Part shown: one piece after another, positions 1-6,402 of the stretch
Position numbering within the stretch: the first letter of the stretch is position 1
Layout: each line of letters opens with the position of its first letter
Notes under the pieces: generated by a model
Seen by the model: the letters and a program-made list of their open reading frames with translations, nothing else
Databases searched by the model: none
Told to the model about the DNA's origin: nothing
Made by a program: the position numbers and the translations under genes
Source: Ruminococcus sp. UBA3280
GTDB lineage: Bacteria > Bacillota > Clostridia > Oscillospirales > Ruminococcaceae
Direction: 5' to 3'
Assembly (NCBI GenBank): GCA_002362175.1
Contig: DETU01000096.1
Location: 1 to 18,031, forward strand
Length of the DNA: 18,031 nucleotides

Positions 1-93
1 TACCCATTTTCCTTCTTCAGGAATAGGAGCACATCCATGTGATGCACCACGATTTACAGTGCACATTTCTTCAACTTCATGTGAATAAATCAT
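1..93 (-). CDS. NifU-like Fe-S cluster scaffold protein, N-terminal fragment (runs off window)
   Basis: Only the first 31 codons are inside the window, read from an ATG at 91-93 towards the left edge. The peptide begins MIYSHEVEEMCTV and continues with NRGASHG and PIPEEGKWV. I recognise this as the start of the iron-sulphur cluster assembly scaffold-like protein of Firmicutes, which is usually encoded just before a 'GGGtGRT' protein; that recognition is from memory of the family. The ribosome binding site AGGAG at 105-109 sits 11 bases from the ATG, and a good promoter lies at 145-173. The predicted cysteine ligands fall beyond the window, so the function rests on the N-terminus alone. Confidence 0.55.
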   Translation of the reverse strand, partial: MIYSHEVEEMCTVNRGASHGCAPIPEEGKWV

Positions 94-144
94 TTTTTTA
101 TTTTCTCCTATTGACATTTGTGTTACACAAAAGTTTATAATATA

Positions 145-173
145 ATTATAGTACAGGAAATTGCGAAAATCAA
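145..173 (-). promoter_or_regulatory. Sigma-A type promoter of the Fe-S scaffold gene
   Basis: Read on the minus strand, the -35 box is TTGATT (168-173), followed by a 17-base spacer and the -10 box TATAAT (145-150). Transcription would start near 138, about 45 bases before the ATG at 93. Confidence 0.6.
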
Positions 174-207
174 TAGCTATATTAACACTATTAGGAGGAG
201 CAATTGT

Positions 208-500
208 ATGATAGAACTTAAACAAGTAACAAAGGAGTATGGGCAAGCCACCGTATTAAAAAATATTACACTCACTGTTGATTAGTCGGGAATCTATTGT
301 CTGCTTGGCAGGAACAGTGCAGGAAAAATCACGCTTCTCAAATCTATTGCAGGGTATCAAAACATTACAAACGGTACGATTAAAGTTGACGGTAAAGCAA
401 TAACCACATCTACTTTGAATACAGGTGTAGCTATATCGAAAACTTCGCAAATCATTTTAATCTTCCTGCAATATCATTTTAAGTAATAGAAATTACACTT
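208..500 (+). pseudogene. Decayed ABC transporter ATP-binding subunit (5' part only)
   Basis: A good ribosome binding site (AGGAGG, 193-198) precedes an ATG at 208. Translation gives MIELKQVTKEYGQATVLKN, the typical start of an ABC ATPase of the bacteriocin or antimicrobial-peptide export type. A TAG stop interrupts it at 283-285. Beyond the stop the Walker A region reads GRNSAGKITLLK, where GxxGxGKTT is expected, so two motif residues are changed. A frameshift near 425-435 is needed to continue into YIENFANHFNLPAISF, a normal ATPase segment. The sequence then runs straight into permease-like sequence at about 505, so the signature motif and Walker B were deleted. It cannot encode a working ATPase. 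The exact right boundary is approximate. Confidence 0.8.
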
Positions 501-504
501 GACT

Positions 505-1053
505 GTTTGTTGTTTTAACCCCATTCTTTTTTGTGTTTTATAATTTCACAAAGCTAATGCATTTGGGAGCAAGCAAGAAAGACTATTATCTCGACTGTCT
601 AATCAGTTATGGATTTTTGGCGTTTTGTATCTCCTTTGTCAACACAGTCATTCACTTGTTGATTGCCCTTGTTTATTCGGCACAGCAAGTTATAACTGAT
701 AGATGTGTGTAACTGGACGGAAAACGGGATTATCGTTGCCGGATTACAGCAAATGTTCTTTTTACTGTTTGTTATGATTTTTCATTCATGTGCTGTTATC
801 CATGCAGACCCGCTGGTATGGGTGGCTGACTGATGCATTATTAGTGGCAGTTATCAGTATTTTTACACCTAACAGCAATGCAGTTTTACACATTGGTATT
901 TGTCTGTTACTGAGTACAGTACTATTTCTTGGCGGTCTTATAGTCTTAAAAAGAAAGACATTTATGATTATGATAAAAGCAGTTAATGCACAGAATCTAT
1001 TGCATAAAGGCGTTGTTTTTCTCTTTCGGATTTCACTTTACCGGGAAGATTGA
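505..1053 (+). pseudogene. Decayed ABC transporter permease subunit
   Basis: From about 505 one frame gives a hydrophobic stretch starting LFVVLTPFFFVFYNFTKLMH and then GASKKDYYLDCLISYGFLAF, a membrane protein. It ends at a TAA near 709-711. A shift of frame recovers NWTENGIIVAGLQQMFFLLF, and a second shift near 785-800 recovers SMQTRWYGWLTDALLVAVIS and a last hydrophobic segment ending at 1051-1053. The N-terminus is missing and the fragment is fused directly to the ATPase remnant upstream, so one deletion probably removed the end of one gene and the start of the next. It was probably the membrane partner of that ATPase. No intact product is possible. Confidence 0.75.
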
Positions 1054-1117
1054 TAAAGCGAAATACTACTATGAATTGAATTTATAAACCGAATCTATTA
1101 AATACGGAGGAATTATT

Positions 1118-1778
1118 ATGAAGAAAATTATTTCACTTGTATTGTGTCTTATATTGAGCAGTTTCATTTTGTCTGGTTGCTCAAACAGCAGCGAACCATT
1201 TGAATAGAAAAGTTATACTACAAATACGCAGATTAATGAAATCAATATGAATGTATGAGACAGAGAAATTGAAGTTTCATTATCTAAGGACGAACAAATC
1301 TATATTCAATATTCTGAAAACAGCAAAGGATATTATGATATTTCCGTTTCTGATGAAAACGTATTGACTATGGCAAATGCCAGCAATAAGGAATGAACGG
1401 ATTATGTCGGGTTGAAACCCTCTGCTGAAACTCGGAAAATATCCTTGCAGATACCGAATGTACTTTTAGACACTTCTTACATTATCCACGATGGATGAAG
1501 ATATATCGCTTCCGGCGTTCATTGTAACAGGAAGTATACATCTTTCTTCTAACGGCGGAAACATTACCTTTGAAGGTTTGGATGTAGGAAATGCCATAAA
1601 CCTGACAGTCAAGAACGGAGATATTTCGGGAACTGTTATCGGAAGTTATGATGATTTTGCAATTAAAACAAACATCAAAAAGGGTGATAGTAATTTATCG
1701 GACAATAAAGATGGTGGAGAGAAAACGCTGGATGTGTCCAGTAATAACGACAATGTATCTATTGATTTTAAGAACTAA
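1118..1778 (+). pseudogene. Decayed lipoprotein (DUF4097-like)
   Basis: After a GGAGG site (1106-1110) an ATG at 1118 opens a lipoprotein signal peptide, MKKIISLVLCLILSSFILSGC, with the lipobox cysteine at residue 21. In-frame stops follow at 1205-1207 (TAG), 1256-1258 (TGA) and 1394-1396 (TGA), and a frameshift between about 1396 and 1491 separates the two halves. The last 95 codons (1491-1778) are an open frame rich in Asn, Gly, Thr and Val, with repeats such as SSNGGNITFEGLDVGNAINL. This is the beta-helix style of DUF4097 proteins, which often sit beside such ABC pairs. The three plus-strand remnants look like one dead operon. Confidence 0.75.
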
Positions 1779-1824
1779 AATTAAATTTTACCTGATAAAA
1801 ATGATGTTTGATTGTTGTAGCTTG

Positions 1825-2412
1825 TTACTTTATAAGCTCAAGTTCAGTAATTTCTACCATAAATTCAGACTACGAGATTTTTGAGCGTTCCTTTGAAAAA
1901 TCTGAATTCAATGGTGTGGTATTTGCAAAGATTGATGTTGACATAGCGACTATAATTTTCTTAGCCTTGTCTATGATTGCTTTTGGAGAATTTTCGTAGC
2001 CGTATCTTACTGTCCAGCGATTCACATTGTATTCTGTTTCCGTCATCAAGAGAATTCTCAGTTTTGATGTAGATGTGTGCGTCATACTCATTTGCAATGT
2101 CAAGGCTTTCGTCAGCATAATCGTCATCTTTGACTACTTCGTAGATTTTCATCTCAACACCGAAATAACAATTGCTGTCGTCATAGAAAATCAATTCAGA
2201 TTTTTAACTGTATTCGTGGATTTATGTGTTTTTGCGGATTCTATGATAATACTTGTAATAGTAATACGTCTTATTCATAAACATCATCATTCTTCACAGC
2301 GTGTGTAGTAGTTGTCATAGCAGTAACTGTATAAACAGGTATTTTTGTCACTATGGGCATAGTCGTCCAATACGATTTGCTTTCATCAGTCGCAGTAGAT
2401 TTTTTATTCCAT
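1825..2412 (-). pseudogene. Decayed amidoligase-family gene (mobile-element type)
   Basis: An ATG at 2410-2412 with GGAGG at 2420-2424 starts a frame broken at once by TAA and later by two TGA-TGA pairs. Around them are cysteine-containing pieces (KIYCD, KNTCLYSYCYDNYYTRCEE) like an N-terminal zinc-ribbon. Further on, about 1961-2194 reads FYDDSNCYFGVEMKIYE and DESLDIANEYDAHIYIKTEN. After frameshifts come RWTVRYGYENSPKAIIDKAK and RYVNINLCKYHTIEFRFFKG. These match, in order and from memory, the putative amidoligase family (PF12224) common on Firmicute phages and mobile elements (ELE.D, IANE..E.IY.K.DGSLDDG, RW..RYG, NTIEFR.F.GTLK). The central His-containing segment is deleted. The gene is dead. 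The 3' boundary at 1825-1827 is tentative. Confidence 0.7.
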
Positions 2413-2579
2413 TTTAATTCCTCCATAAAATAAAAATTGCCCTCTCGGAATCAAACTGAGATGGCTTTGTTGTTTGGGTTATAAAGCATAGTGCTGTATA
2501 TGTCGCTGTCTATGATGTAAACTTTCGTTATTATTGGTTTGTCTGTCGGGATAAGGTATTCTCTGTTGTTGTTAAGTTG

Positions 2580-2608
2580 ATTATATCACAGGTAAGAAGA
2601 AAAGTCAA
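2580..2608 (-). promoter_or_regulatory. Promoter of the amidoligase-family remnant, inside intergenic repeat copy 1
   Basis: On the minus strand: TTGACT (2603-2608), 17 bases, TATAAT (2580-2585). The surrounding 43 bases are identical to those of the DHFR-like gene's promoter at 4013-4041. A leader of about 160 bases lies between it and the ATG at 2412. I found no structured element in that leader. Confidence 0.7.
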
Positions 2609-2634
2609 TTAGGTACAATTTAACCTGAATCAAA

Positions 2635-3207
2635 TTATATTTGATTTAAGTATTTTTGAATGTTATCAGGGCAGGTTGTGGTTGAGTTTAGAAATGTTAT
2701 AAAAAAATATATCCCATGAAGAAAATATTTCCAAGGGATATTGCTTGCTGATAAACTACAATTTATCAATCTCTTTTCATATAGTAATGGATATGGATTG
2801 TCTTGTTCATCATACTCTGTTCTTTTATAAACTTCAAATCCCATGTGTTCATAGAAACCTTTTGCAAGAGGATTTTGTTCGTTAACCGCTAAATCATTAA
2901 TCGAATATTTTTCTATTCCATATTCAAGCAATTTTTTACCCAATCCTTTATCTCTTTCTTCATGAGAAATAAAAAGCATTTCAAGATGCTGTTCTACAAT
3001 CCCCATAAAACCAACGGGAATTTGATTTTCGTTTTCTATGATGATTAAATAAGGTATTTCTTTTAATGCTTGTGGTACATATTTCTTAATGTTTTCGATT
3101 TCAATCTCTGATAAAAAGAGATGTGTTGCTTTTACAGAACTTTCCCACACTTTTAATAATTGTTCTATCAAGGGTGTTGTTCTGTCTTTTACCTCTGTAA
3201 TTTTCAA
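2635..3207 (-). CDS. GNAT family N-acetyltransferase (YjaB-like) with repeat-derived C-terminal tail
   Basis: The product should transfer an acetyl group from acetyl-CoA to an amine substrate that is not known. The core is a complete single-domain GNAT: an N-terminal substrate region (TTPLIEQLLKVWESSVKATH), the acetyl-CoA loop RDKGLGKKLL and the closing NPLAKGFYEHMGFEVYKRTE typical of YjaB-like enzymes. An upstream ATG at 3222 exists, but it overlaps the GGAGG at 3216-3220, which is correctly spaced for the TTG at 3205-3207, so I chose TTG. The family normally ends soon after LLYEK (about 147 residues). Here the frame shows no stop and continues for about 45 residues through the terminator hairpin and repeat, giving a tail that includes WKYFLHGIYFFITFL. 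A small indel at the old stop is the likely cause. The core looks intact; whether the tailed product is stable is unknown. Confidence 0.8.
   Translation of the reverse strand: MKITEVKDRTTPLIEQLLKVWESSVKATHLFLSEIEIENIKKYVPQALKEIPYLIIIENENQIPVGFMGIVEQHLEMLFISHEERDKGLGKKLLEYGIEKYSINDLAVNEQNPLAKGFYEHMGFEVYKRTEYDEQDNPYPLLYEKRLINCSLSASNIPWKYFLHGIYFFITFLNSTTTCPDNIQKYLNQI
2701..2741 (-). terminator. Rho-independent terminator of the GNAT gene
   Basis: On the minus strand the stem ATATCCC/GGGATAT (2735-2741 with 2709-2715) extends inward after one mismatch and is followed by a T-tract (2701-2707). The acetyltransferase reading frame currently runs through it. Confidence 0.65.
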
Positions 3208-3215
3208 ATTTTTGT

Positions 3216-3220
3216 CCTCC
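3216..3220 (-). promoter_or_regulatory. Ribosome binding site that sets a TTG start for the GNAT gene
   Basis: GGAGG lies 8 bases before TTG (3205-3207). The only nearby in-frame ATG (3220-3222) overlaps this site and has no site of its own. Confidence 0.6.
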
Positions 3221-3284
3221 ATGAATTTTGATTTGCTAATGAGTTTATTGTATTATTATATTGATGAAAATAATATAGTAAATG

Positions 3285-3452
3285 CAATTTAATTTGAATT
3301 GAATTATATTTGACTTCAGCGTTTTTATCTGTTATTAGGGTAGGTTGTAAGCGAGTTAAGAATATACTGAGTAACTATGAAAAAAGTATAACCTGTGAAG
3401 ATATTTTTTCATGGATTATTGATATATTTTATTGCTAAACTGAAATGTATCT
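3285..3452 (-). repeat. Intergenic repeat copy 2 (diverged)
   Basis: This copy lies between the DHFR-like gene and the acetyltransferase. It keeps the segment TTTAATTTGAATTGAATTAT and what follows, the block around GTAAGCGAGTTAAGAATAT that matches copy 3, the A-tract with hairpin, and the stop-proximal box in altered form (GCTAAACTGAAAT). The strong promoter block of copies 1 and 3 is not conserved. A TATAAT-like sequence near 3256-3262 could serve, but I see no good -35 box. Confidence 0.65.
3380..3419 (-). terminator. Rho-independent terminator of the DHFR-like gene
   Basis: The minus-strand stem pairs ATAATCCATGAA (3408-3419) with TTCACAGGTTAT (3388-3399), with a G-U pair and one mismatch. 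A short T-tract (3380-3385) follows. Confidence 0.6.
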
Positions 3453-3977
3453 TCGTGTGTAAATTAAATCTATCATACCATTATATGATTGTGTATTAAT
3501 CAATTTTAATTTAATCTCATGCTTTGCATTTTTAAAAAGCCGAATACCAGAGCCTAAAAGCGTCGGAATTATAGTAATATAATAATTGTCAATTAAATCT
3601 TCATTTACTAACTGTTGAACGAGATTAGCACCACCACATATCCATACATTTTTTCCGTTTTCTTCTTTTAACTTTTTTACCAAGTCAACAGGATTTATGT
3701 TTACAAATCGAATTTTTTCAGAGGAAGTATGCTCGTTATGTGTGATAACATAAGTTGTAAAATCGTTATATATCCACTCTTGTGGAGAAAGTTCAGTAAC
3801 AATTTTATGATAAGTATTCCAACCCATTAAAATCGTATCAATACTTTTTGTAAATTCAGAATAGGTGTCAATATTTTCATTATCATTGCCTTGTCCGTTC
3901 AACCAATCCACATTGCCCTTATTATCCGCAATATACCCGTCAAGACTTATTGCAATAAATAAACTTATCTTTTTCAT
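3435..3977 (-). CDS. Dihydrofolate reductase family protein (RibD C-terminal domain type)
   Basis: This 180-residue protein has the layout of the small YyaP/YwjB-type RibD C-terminal domain reductases. It starts KKISLFIAISLDGYIADNKG, then DTILMGWNTYHKI (the nucleotide-binding region), a TYVITHN strand and the glycine motif NVWICGGANLVQQL. It ends with IIPTLLGSGIRLF and a terminal strand. It probably binds NADPH. The substrate of such stand-alone proteins is generally not known, and this is not a FolA-type enzyme. An ATG with GGAG upstream and a consensus promoter (4013-4041) support the start. The last residues (ISV) and the TAG stop lie in sequence matching the intergenic repeat, so the original stop may have been slightly earlier. 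It is transcribed alone, with its own promoter and terminator. Confidence 0.85.
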   Translation of the reverse strand: MKKISLFIAISLDGYIADNKGNVDWLNGQGNDNENIDTYSEFTKSIDTILMGWNTYHKIVTELSPQEWIYNDFTTYVITHNEHTSSEKIRFVNINPVDLVKKLKEENGKNVWICGGANLVQQLVNEDLIDNYYITIIPTLLGSGIRLFKNAKHEIKLKLINTQSYNGMIDLIYTRRYISV

Positions 3978-4012
3978 GTTTCTTTATCTCCATAAATATT
4001 GTTTTTAAGTTG

Positions 4013-4041
4013 ATTATATCACAGGTAAGAAGAAAAGTCAA
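4013..4041 (-). promoter_or_regulatory. Promoter of the DHFR-like gene, inside repeat copy 3
   Basis: Minus strand: TTGACT (4036-4041), 17 bases, TATAAT (4013-4018). The predicted start of transcription is near 4006, about 29 bases before the ATG. Confidence 0.75.
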
Positions 4042-4152
4042 TTAGGTATGATTTAATCTGAATTGAATTATATTTGATTTAAGTATTTTTGAATGTTATC
4101 AGAAAAATCTGTAAGCAAGCTAAGAATATGTTTGATTAGATTGAGTATCCAT

Positions 4153-4193
4153 AAAAAAATATATCCCGTGGAGAAAACCTTTCCACGAGATAT
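4153..4193 (-). terminator. Rho-independent terminator of the ketopantoate-reductase-like gene
   Basis: The minus-strand stem is ATATCTCGTGGA (4182-4193) with TCCACGGGATAT (4161-4172): 12 pairs including one G-U, with a 9-base loop. The T-tract is at 4153-4159. Confidence 0.8.
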
Positions 4194-4226
4194 TTATATA
4201 TTCTTGCTGATAAACTGAAATTTTCC

Positions 4227-5105
4227 TTAGACATTGCTTCTGATATATTGATAAAACTGAATATGTAATTTCCTCATTTCATCTGGAGCGTTTATTGAAT
4301 GCTGATACATAAATACATTGCCAAAATTACTTTTGAAGGCAAGAATCAGTCCCGTTTTTATAAAACAGATAGGTGCCAAGCGAAAGATATTCATTTTTTG
4401 TGGCGAAAGTGTTCTTTTCATGGCGTAAATCGTTCTAAAATTTCTTTTCATTTGTTTTGCGGTTTCAAACATTACTTCAGATTCTTTCCATACATTTTCA
4501 GGATTTTTCGCTTTGTAATATGCGTCCGCAATAGGCACCACCATAGCAAGATGACATAACTGCCATATATGCATATCTTTAACTATTTGATAGGGAATTT
4601 TTGATTTATCAAATAATTTTGATAATGATATTACACGTTCTGATATGTTTCCGTCAATTTCAGAAAATGTGGTGGGTTGAATAATTCGTGGGGTAAGAGC
4701 AGCCTTTAATATACCATTATCAAAACTGCCGCCGGCACCAGGAAAAGCAGGAATTACACGACCCTTTCCACAAATTTTTTCCCAATTAGTGTGTGGTTCA
4801 AGTGTATTTACCATAGTAACTATATTGGGGCTAATATTATTGGATAATTCTTTTAAAGCAAAATATACTTGATTTTCCTTTACAGTCAAAAAAATGAAAT
4901 CGTATTCGTCATCATTCTCTAATTTACCTATAATTTTTATATTTGCTTTATTTATCATGCCTTTTGTTTCATATAGCAGACCATTTTTCCTAAATGCTTC
5001 AAGCTTTTTTCCTCTTGCGTATACTGTGGTATCATATCCAGCCTTGCTAAATAAAACTGCATATAAACAACCGATTACGCCTGCACCATATATCAATAAT
5101 TTCAT
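4227..5105 (-). CDS. Ketopantoate reductase (ApbA/PanE) family protein, substrate unknown
   Basis: This is a 292-residue NAD(P)H-dependent dehydrogenase fold. The Rossmann motif GAGVIG is at residues 7-12, followed by YAVLFSKAGYDTTVYARG, which matches the N-terminus of 2-dehydropantoate 2-reductases; DFIFLTVKENQV follows the same pattern. The C-terminal half has IWQLCHLAMVVPIADAYY where PanE enzymes have W-x-K-L with the catalytic lysine. That lysine is absent here, so pantoate synthesis is unlikely and a different reduction is more plausible. The length is slightly short for the family (about 300). An AGGGG-type ribosome binding site precedes the ATG, and a promoter lies at 5170-5198. The gene appears intact and monocistronic. 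Confidence 0.8.
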   Translation of the reverse strand: MKLLIYGAGVIGCLYAVLFSKAGYDTTVYARGKKLEAFRKNGLLYETKGMINKANIKIIGKLENDDEYDFIFLTVKENQVYFALKELSNNISPNIVTMVNTLEPHTNWEKICGKGRVIPAFPGAGGSFDNGILKAALTPRIIQPTTFSEIDGNISERVISLSKLFDKSKIPYQIVKDMHIWQLCHLAMVVPIADAYYKAKNPENVWKESEVMFETAKQMKRNFRTIYAMKRTLSPQKMNIFRLAPICFIKTGLILAFKSNFGNVFMYQHSINAPDEMRKLHIQFYQYIRSNV

Positions 5106-5169
5106 TGTGTAGCCCCTTTTGAAATTTTCGATTTTTTTATCCTGTAAACATCGATTTGATTATGAATTC

Positions 5170-5198
5170 ATAATAGCATAAATAGTAATGAAAGTCAA
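5170..5198 (-). promoter_or_regulatory. Promoter of the ketopantoate-reductase-like gene
   Basis: Minus strand: TTGACT (5193-5198), 17 bases, TATTAT (5170-5175). It lies about 65 bases upstream of the ATG at 5105. Confidence 0.7.
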
Positions 5199-5304
5199 TG
5201 ATTGTTTATATAAATATCAAAATATTTATGAATAGTAAATCCAAAATATTCAGATACGATTCTGATAAGGACAAGAATTATAACGGCAATAAAGATGATT
5301 GGTA

Positions 5305-5416
5305 AGTGCAATTTAATCTGAAATACATATTATCAAACAAATGATTATAAAAAATATAACCTGTGAAATTTTCTCCACAGATATTGCTGTATTCCTGCTG
5401 ATAAACTTAAATTTAT
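5305..5416 (-). repeat. Intergenic repeat copy 4 (partial)
   Basis: This copy lies between the methyltransferase and the ketopantoate-reductase-like gene. It keeps TGCAATTTAATCTGAA (as in copy 2), the hairpin with A-tract and the box AGTTTATCAGCA just after the methyltransferase's TAA. The stretch 5199-5304, up to the promoter, has no match to the other copies that I can see. Confidence 0.6.
5349..5386 (-). terminator. Rho-independent terminator of the methyltransferase gene
   Basis: The minus-strand stem pairs CTGTGGA (5374-5380) with TTCACAG (5361-5367), flanked by further A/T pairs and followed by a T-tract (5349-5354). A C-G pair in the stem of copy 3 is a U-A pair here, which supports a conserved structure. 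Confidence 0.65.
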
Positions 5417-5420
5417 ATCT

Positions 5421-6089
5421 TTACTTGATTCCTAAAAGACCAATCTGCATATAGGAAAGCCAAAGAACTTCAACCGCCTTAAAACCACAATTATTCATAA
5501 CTTCTAAATGTTCAGATATTGAAATGGGAAAATAATCATTTCAATATCTGCTTATATGATTATCACATTCAGTAAAATTCTTTCCCTGCGATAATTGATA
5601 GGTTTTCCATCTATTCAAATACAACTGTTTACCCAAATCACTGAACGGAGCAAAATTTTCAAAGGTTATAAATACTCCTCACGATTTTAAAGCCTTATAA
5701 CAATTTTGAATCGCTTTTATTCGTTCTTCTATATTGAAGTAATGATTTACTTGTATTGCAGTAATTACATCAAACTGACGGCTATACTCTAATTTTTGTA
5801 TGTCCGAAACCAAAAATGACGCATTAGGAATATTGAAGCGTTTTTTGACAATATTAATCATTTCAGTAGAATTATCACAAAATACAAATCTTTCAATATC
5901 TAATTGGCTAAGGGCGGTACTCCCCATCTTACCTGTTCCACACCCCACATCAAGCCATGTCAAAGATTGACGATTGAGAATTTTCACTATATCCACAACT
6001 TGTTTATAAAATTCTTCATAATAGGGAAGTGTATGTTTGATTTTCTTTTCATATTCGGTTGAATTAAAAGCAGAAATATTGTCTTTCAC
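5421..6089 (-). pseudogene. Class I SAM-dependent methyltransferase interrupted by two in-frame TGA codons
   Basis: The start is a GTG (6087-6089) placed by GGAGG at 6099-6103, nine bases away. The first 136 codons encode an S-adenosylmethionine-binding fold: motif I WLDVGCGTGKMG, VFCDNSTEM, LVSDIQKLEY and DVITAIQVNHYF. TGA at 5679-5681 (codon 137) stops it after YKALKS. The same frame then continues GVFITFENFAPFSDLGKQLY to a second TGA at 5541-5543 (codon 183), then NDYFPISISEHLEVMNNCGF and EVLWLSYMQIGLLGIK to a TAA at 5421-5423. The full frame of 222 residues has normal family length and no frameshift. At both TGA positions relatives carry glycine (from memory), so each looks like GGA changed to TGA. 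The truncated product lacks the last strands of the fold and is probably inactive. Confidence 0.75.
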
Positions 6090-6129
6090 TTTTGATATCC
6101 TCCAAAAATTTTGATTTATCTATAAGTTT

Positions 6130-6158
6130 ATTATACCAAAAACAATAATGAATTTAAT
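6130..6158 (-). promoter_or_regulatory. Probable promoter of the methyltransferase gene
   Basis: There is a clear TATAAT (6130-6135, minus strand) 40 bases upstream of the GTG. With a 17-base spacer the -35 is a weak ATTAAA (6153-6158). The leader after the -10 box resembles the acetyltransferase leader (TTGATTT..CT.A..AGTTTATT). Confidence 0.4.
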
Positions 6159-6180
6159 TGATTTTGCTTAGAAGTTATCA

Positions 6181-6377
6181 TTATAAATCAATTTCTATTT
6201 TATATACATCATCAATAAGTATATAATTTACGCTGTTTTTCTGAGCAAGTTCTAAGAATTATGCATTATCGTCTGATACACTTTCTGATGTACAATATCT
6301 ATCATCTAAACGATTTTCAATAACATTGCATATCTTTTTATATCATTGAAATTACTTTTAATATAGTTTTCACTCAT
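6181..6377 (-). pseudogene. Decayed small hypothetical gene
   Basis: Reading from an ATG at 6375-6377 gives MSENYIKSNFNDIKRYAMLL, then TAG. A one-base shift recovers IENRLDDRYCTSESVSDDNA, a TAA, then FLELAQKNSVNYILIDDVYK and IEIDL to a TAA at 6181-6183. The pieces join into one acidic protein of about 65 residues with no recognised domain. I do not know its function. It heads the minus-strand island. Confidence 0.5.
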
Positions 6378-6402
6378 AATAAGACCATATTACAATTGCA
6401 TT

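Larger units (their letters stand above)
2573..2770 (-). repeat. Intergenic repeat copy 1 (terminator plus promoter module)
   Basis: This copy lies between the acetyltransferase and the amidoligase remnant. It shares two perfect blocks with copy 3: 43 bp (2573-2615 with 4006-4048) and 37 bp (2633-2669 with 4066-4102). It also shares an A-tract with hairpin (2701-2741) and the box AGTTTATCAGCA just after the upstream gene's stop region (2747-2758, read on minus). Copies 2 and 4 are more diverged but keep the same order of parts. Confidence 0.75.
4006..4222 (-). repeat. Intergenic repeat copy 3 (most complete)
   Basis: This copy lies between the ketopantoate-reductase-like gene and the DHFR-like gene. 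In minus-strand order it holds the stop-proximal box AGTTTATCAGCA (starting a few bases past the TAA at 4227), a hairpin with T-tract (4153-4193), the GTAAGC-type block, the 37-bp block shared with copy 1 (4066-4102) and the 43-bp promoter block (4006-4048). Confidence 0.75.

Noticed and set aside
111..141. A plus-strand promoter TTGACA with TATAAT for the decayed ATPase.
   Set aside because: The spacer is 19 bases and the region overlaps the better minus-strand promoter; too weak to list as a feature.
3435..3977. Trimethoprim-resistance dihydrofolate reductase.
   Set aside because: The sequence is of the RibD C-terminal/YyaP type and not FolA or Dfr type; no basis for a resistance claim.
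2573..5416. Classical integron cassette array with attC sites.
   Set aside because: The repeats hold promoters and intrinsic terminators, lack paired RYYYAAC and GTTRRRY core sites in the right layout, and no tyrosine integrase gene is visible. Integron cassettes usually lack their own promoters.
2573..5416. CRISPR array or insertion sequence.
   Set aside because: Units are about 110-220 bp, diverged and separated by whole genes. There are no short regular spacers, no transposase and no terminal inverted repeats.
1205..6089. Many in-frame TGA codons in the left part suggested a changed genetic code (UGA read as Gly or Trp).
   Set aside because: TAG and TAA stops and frameshifts occur in the same remnants, and intact genes use TGA as a true stop (second permease at 10805-10807; GH30-GH43 gene at 14563-14565). 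Decay explains it better.
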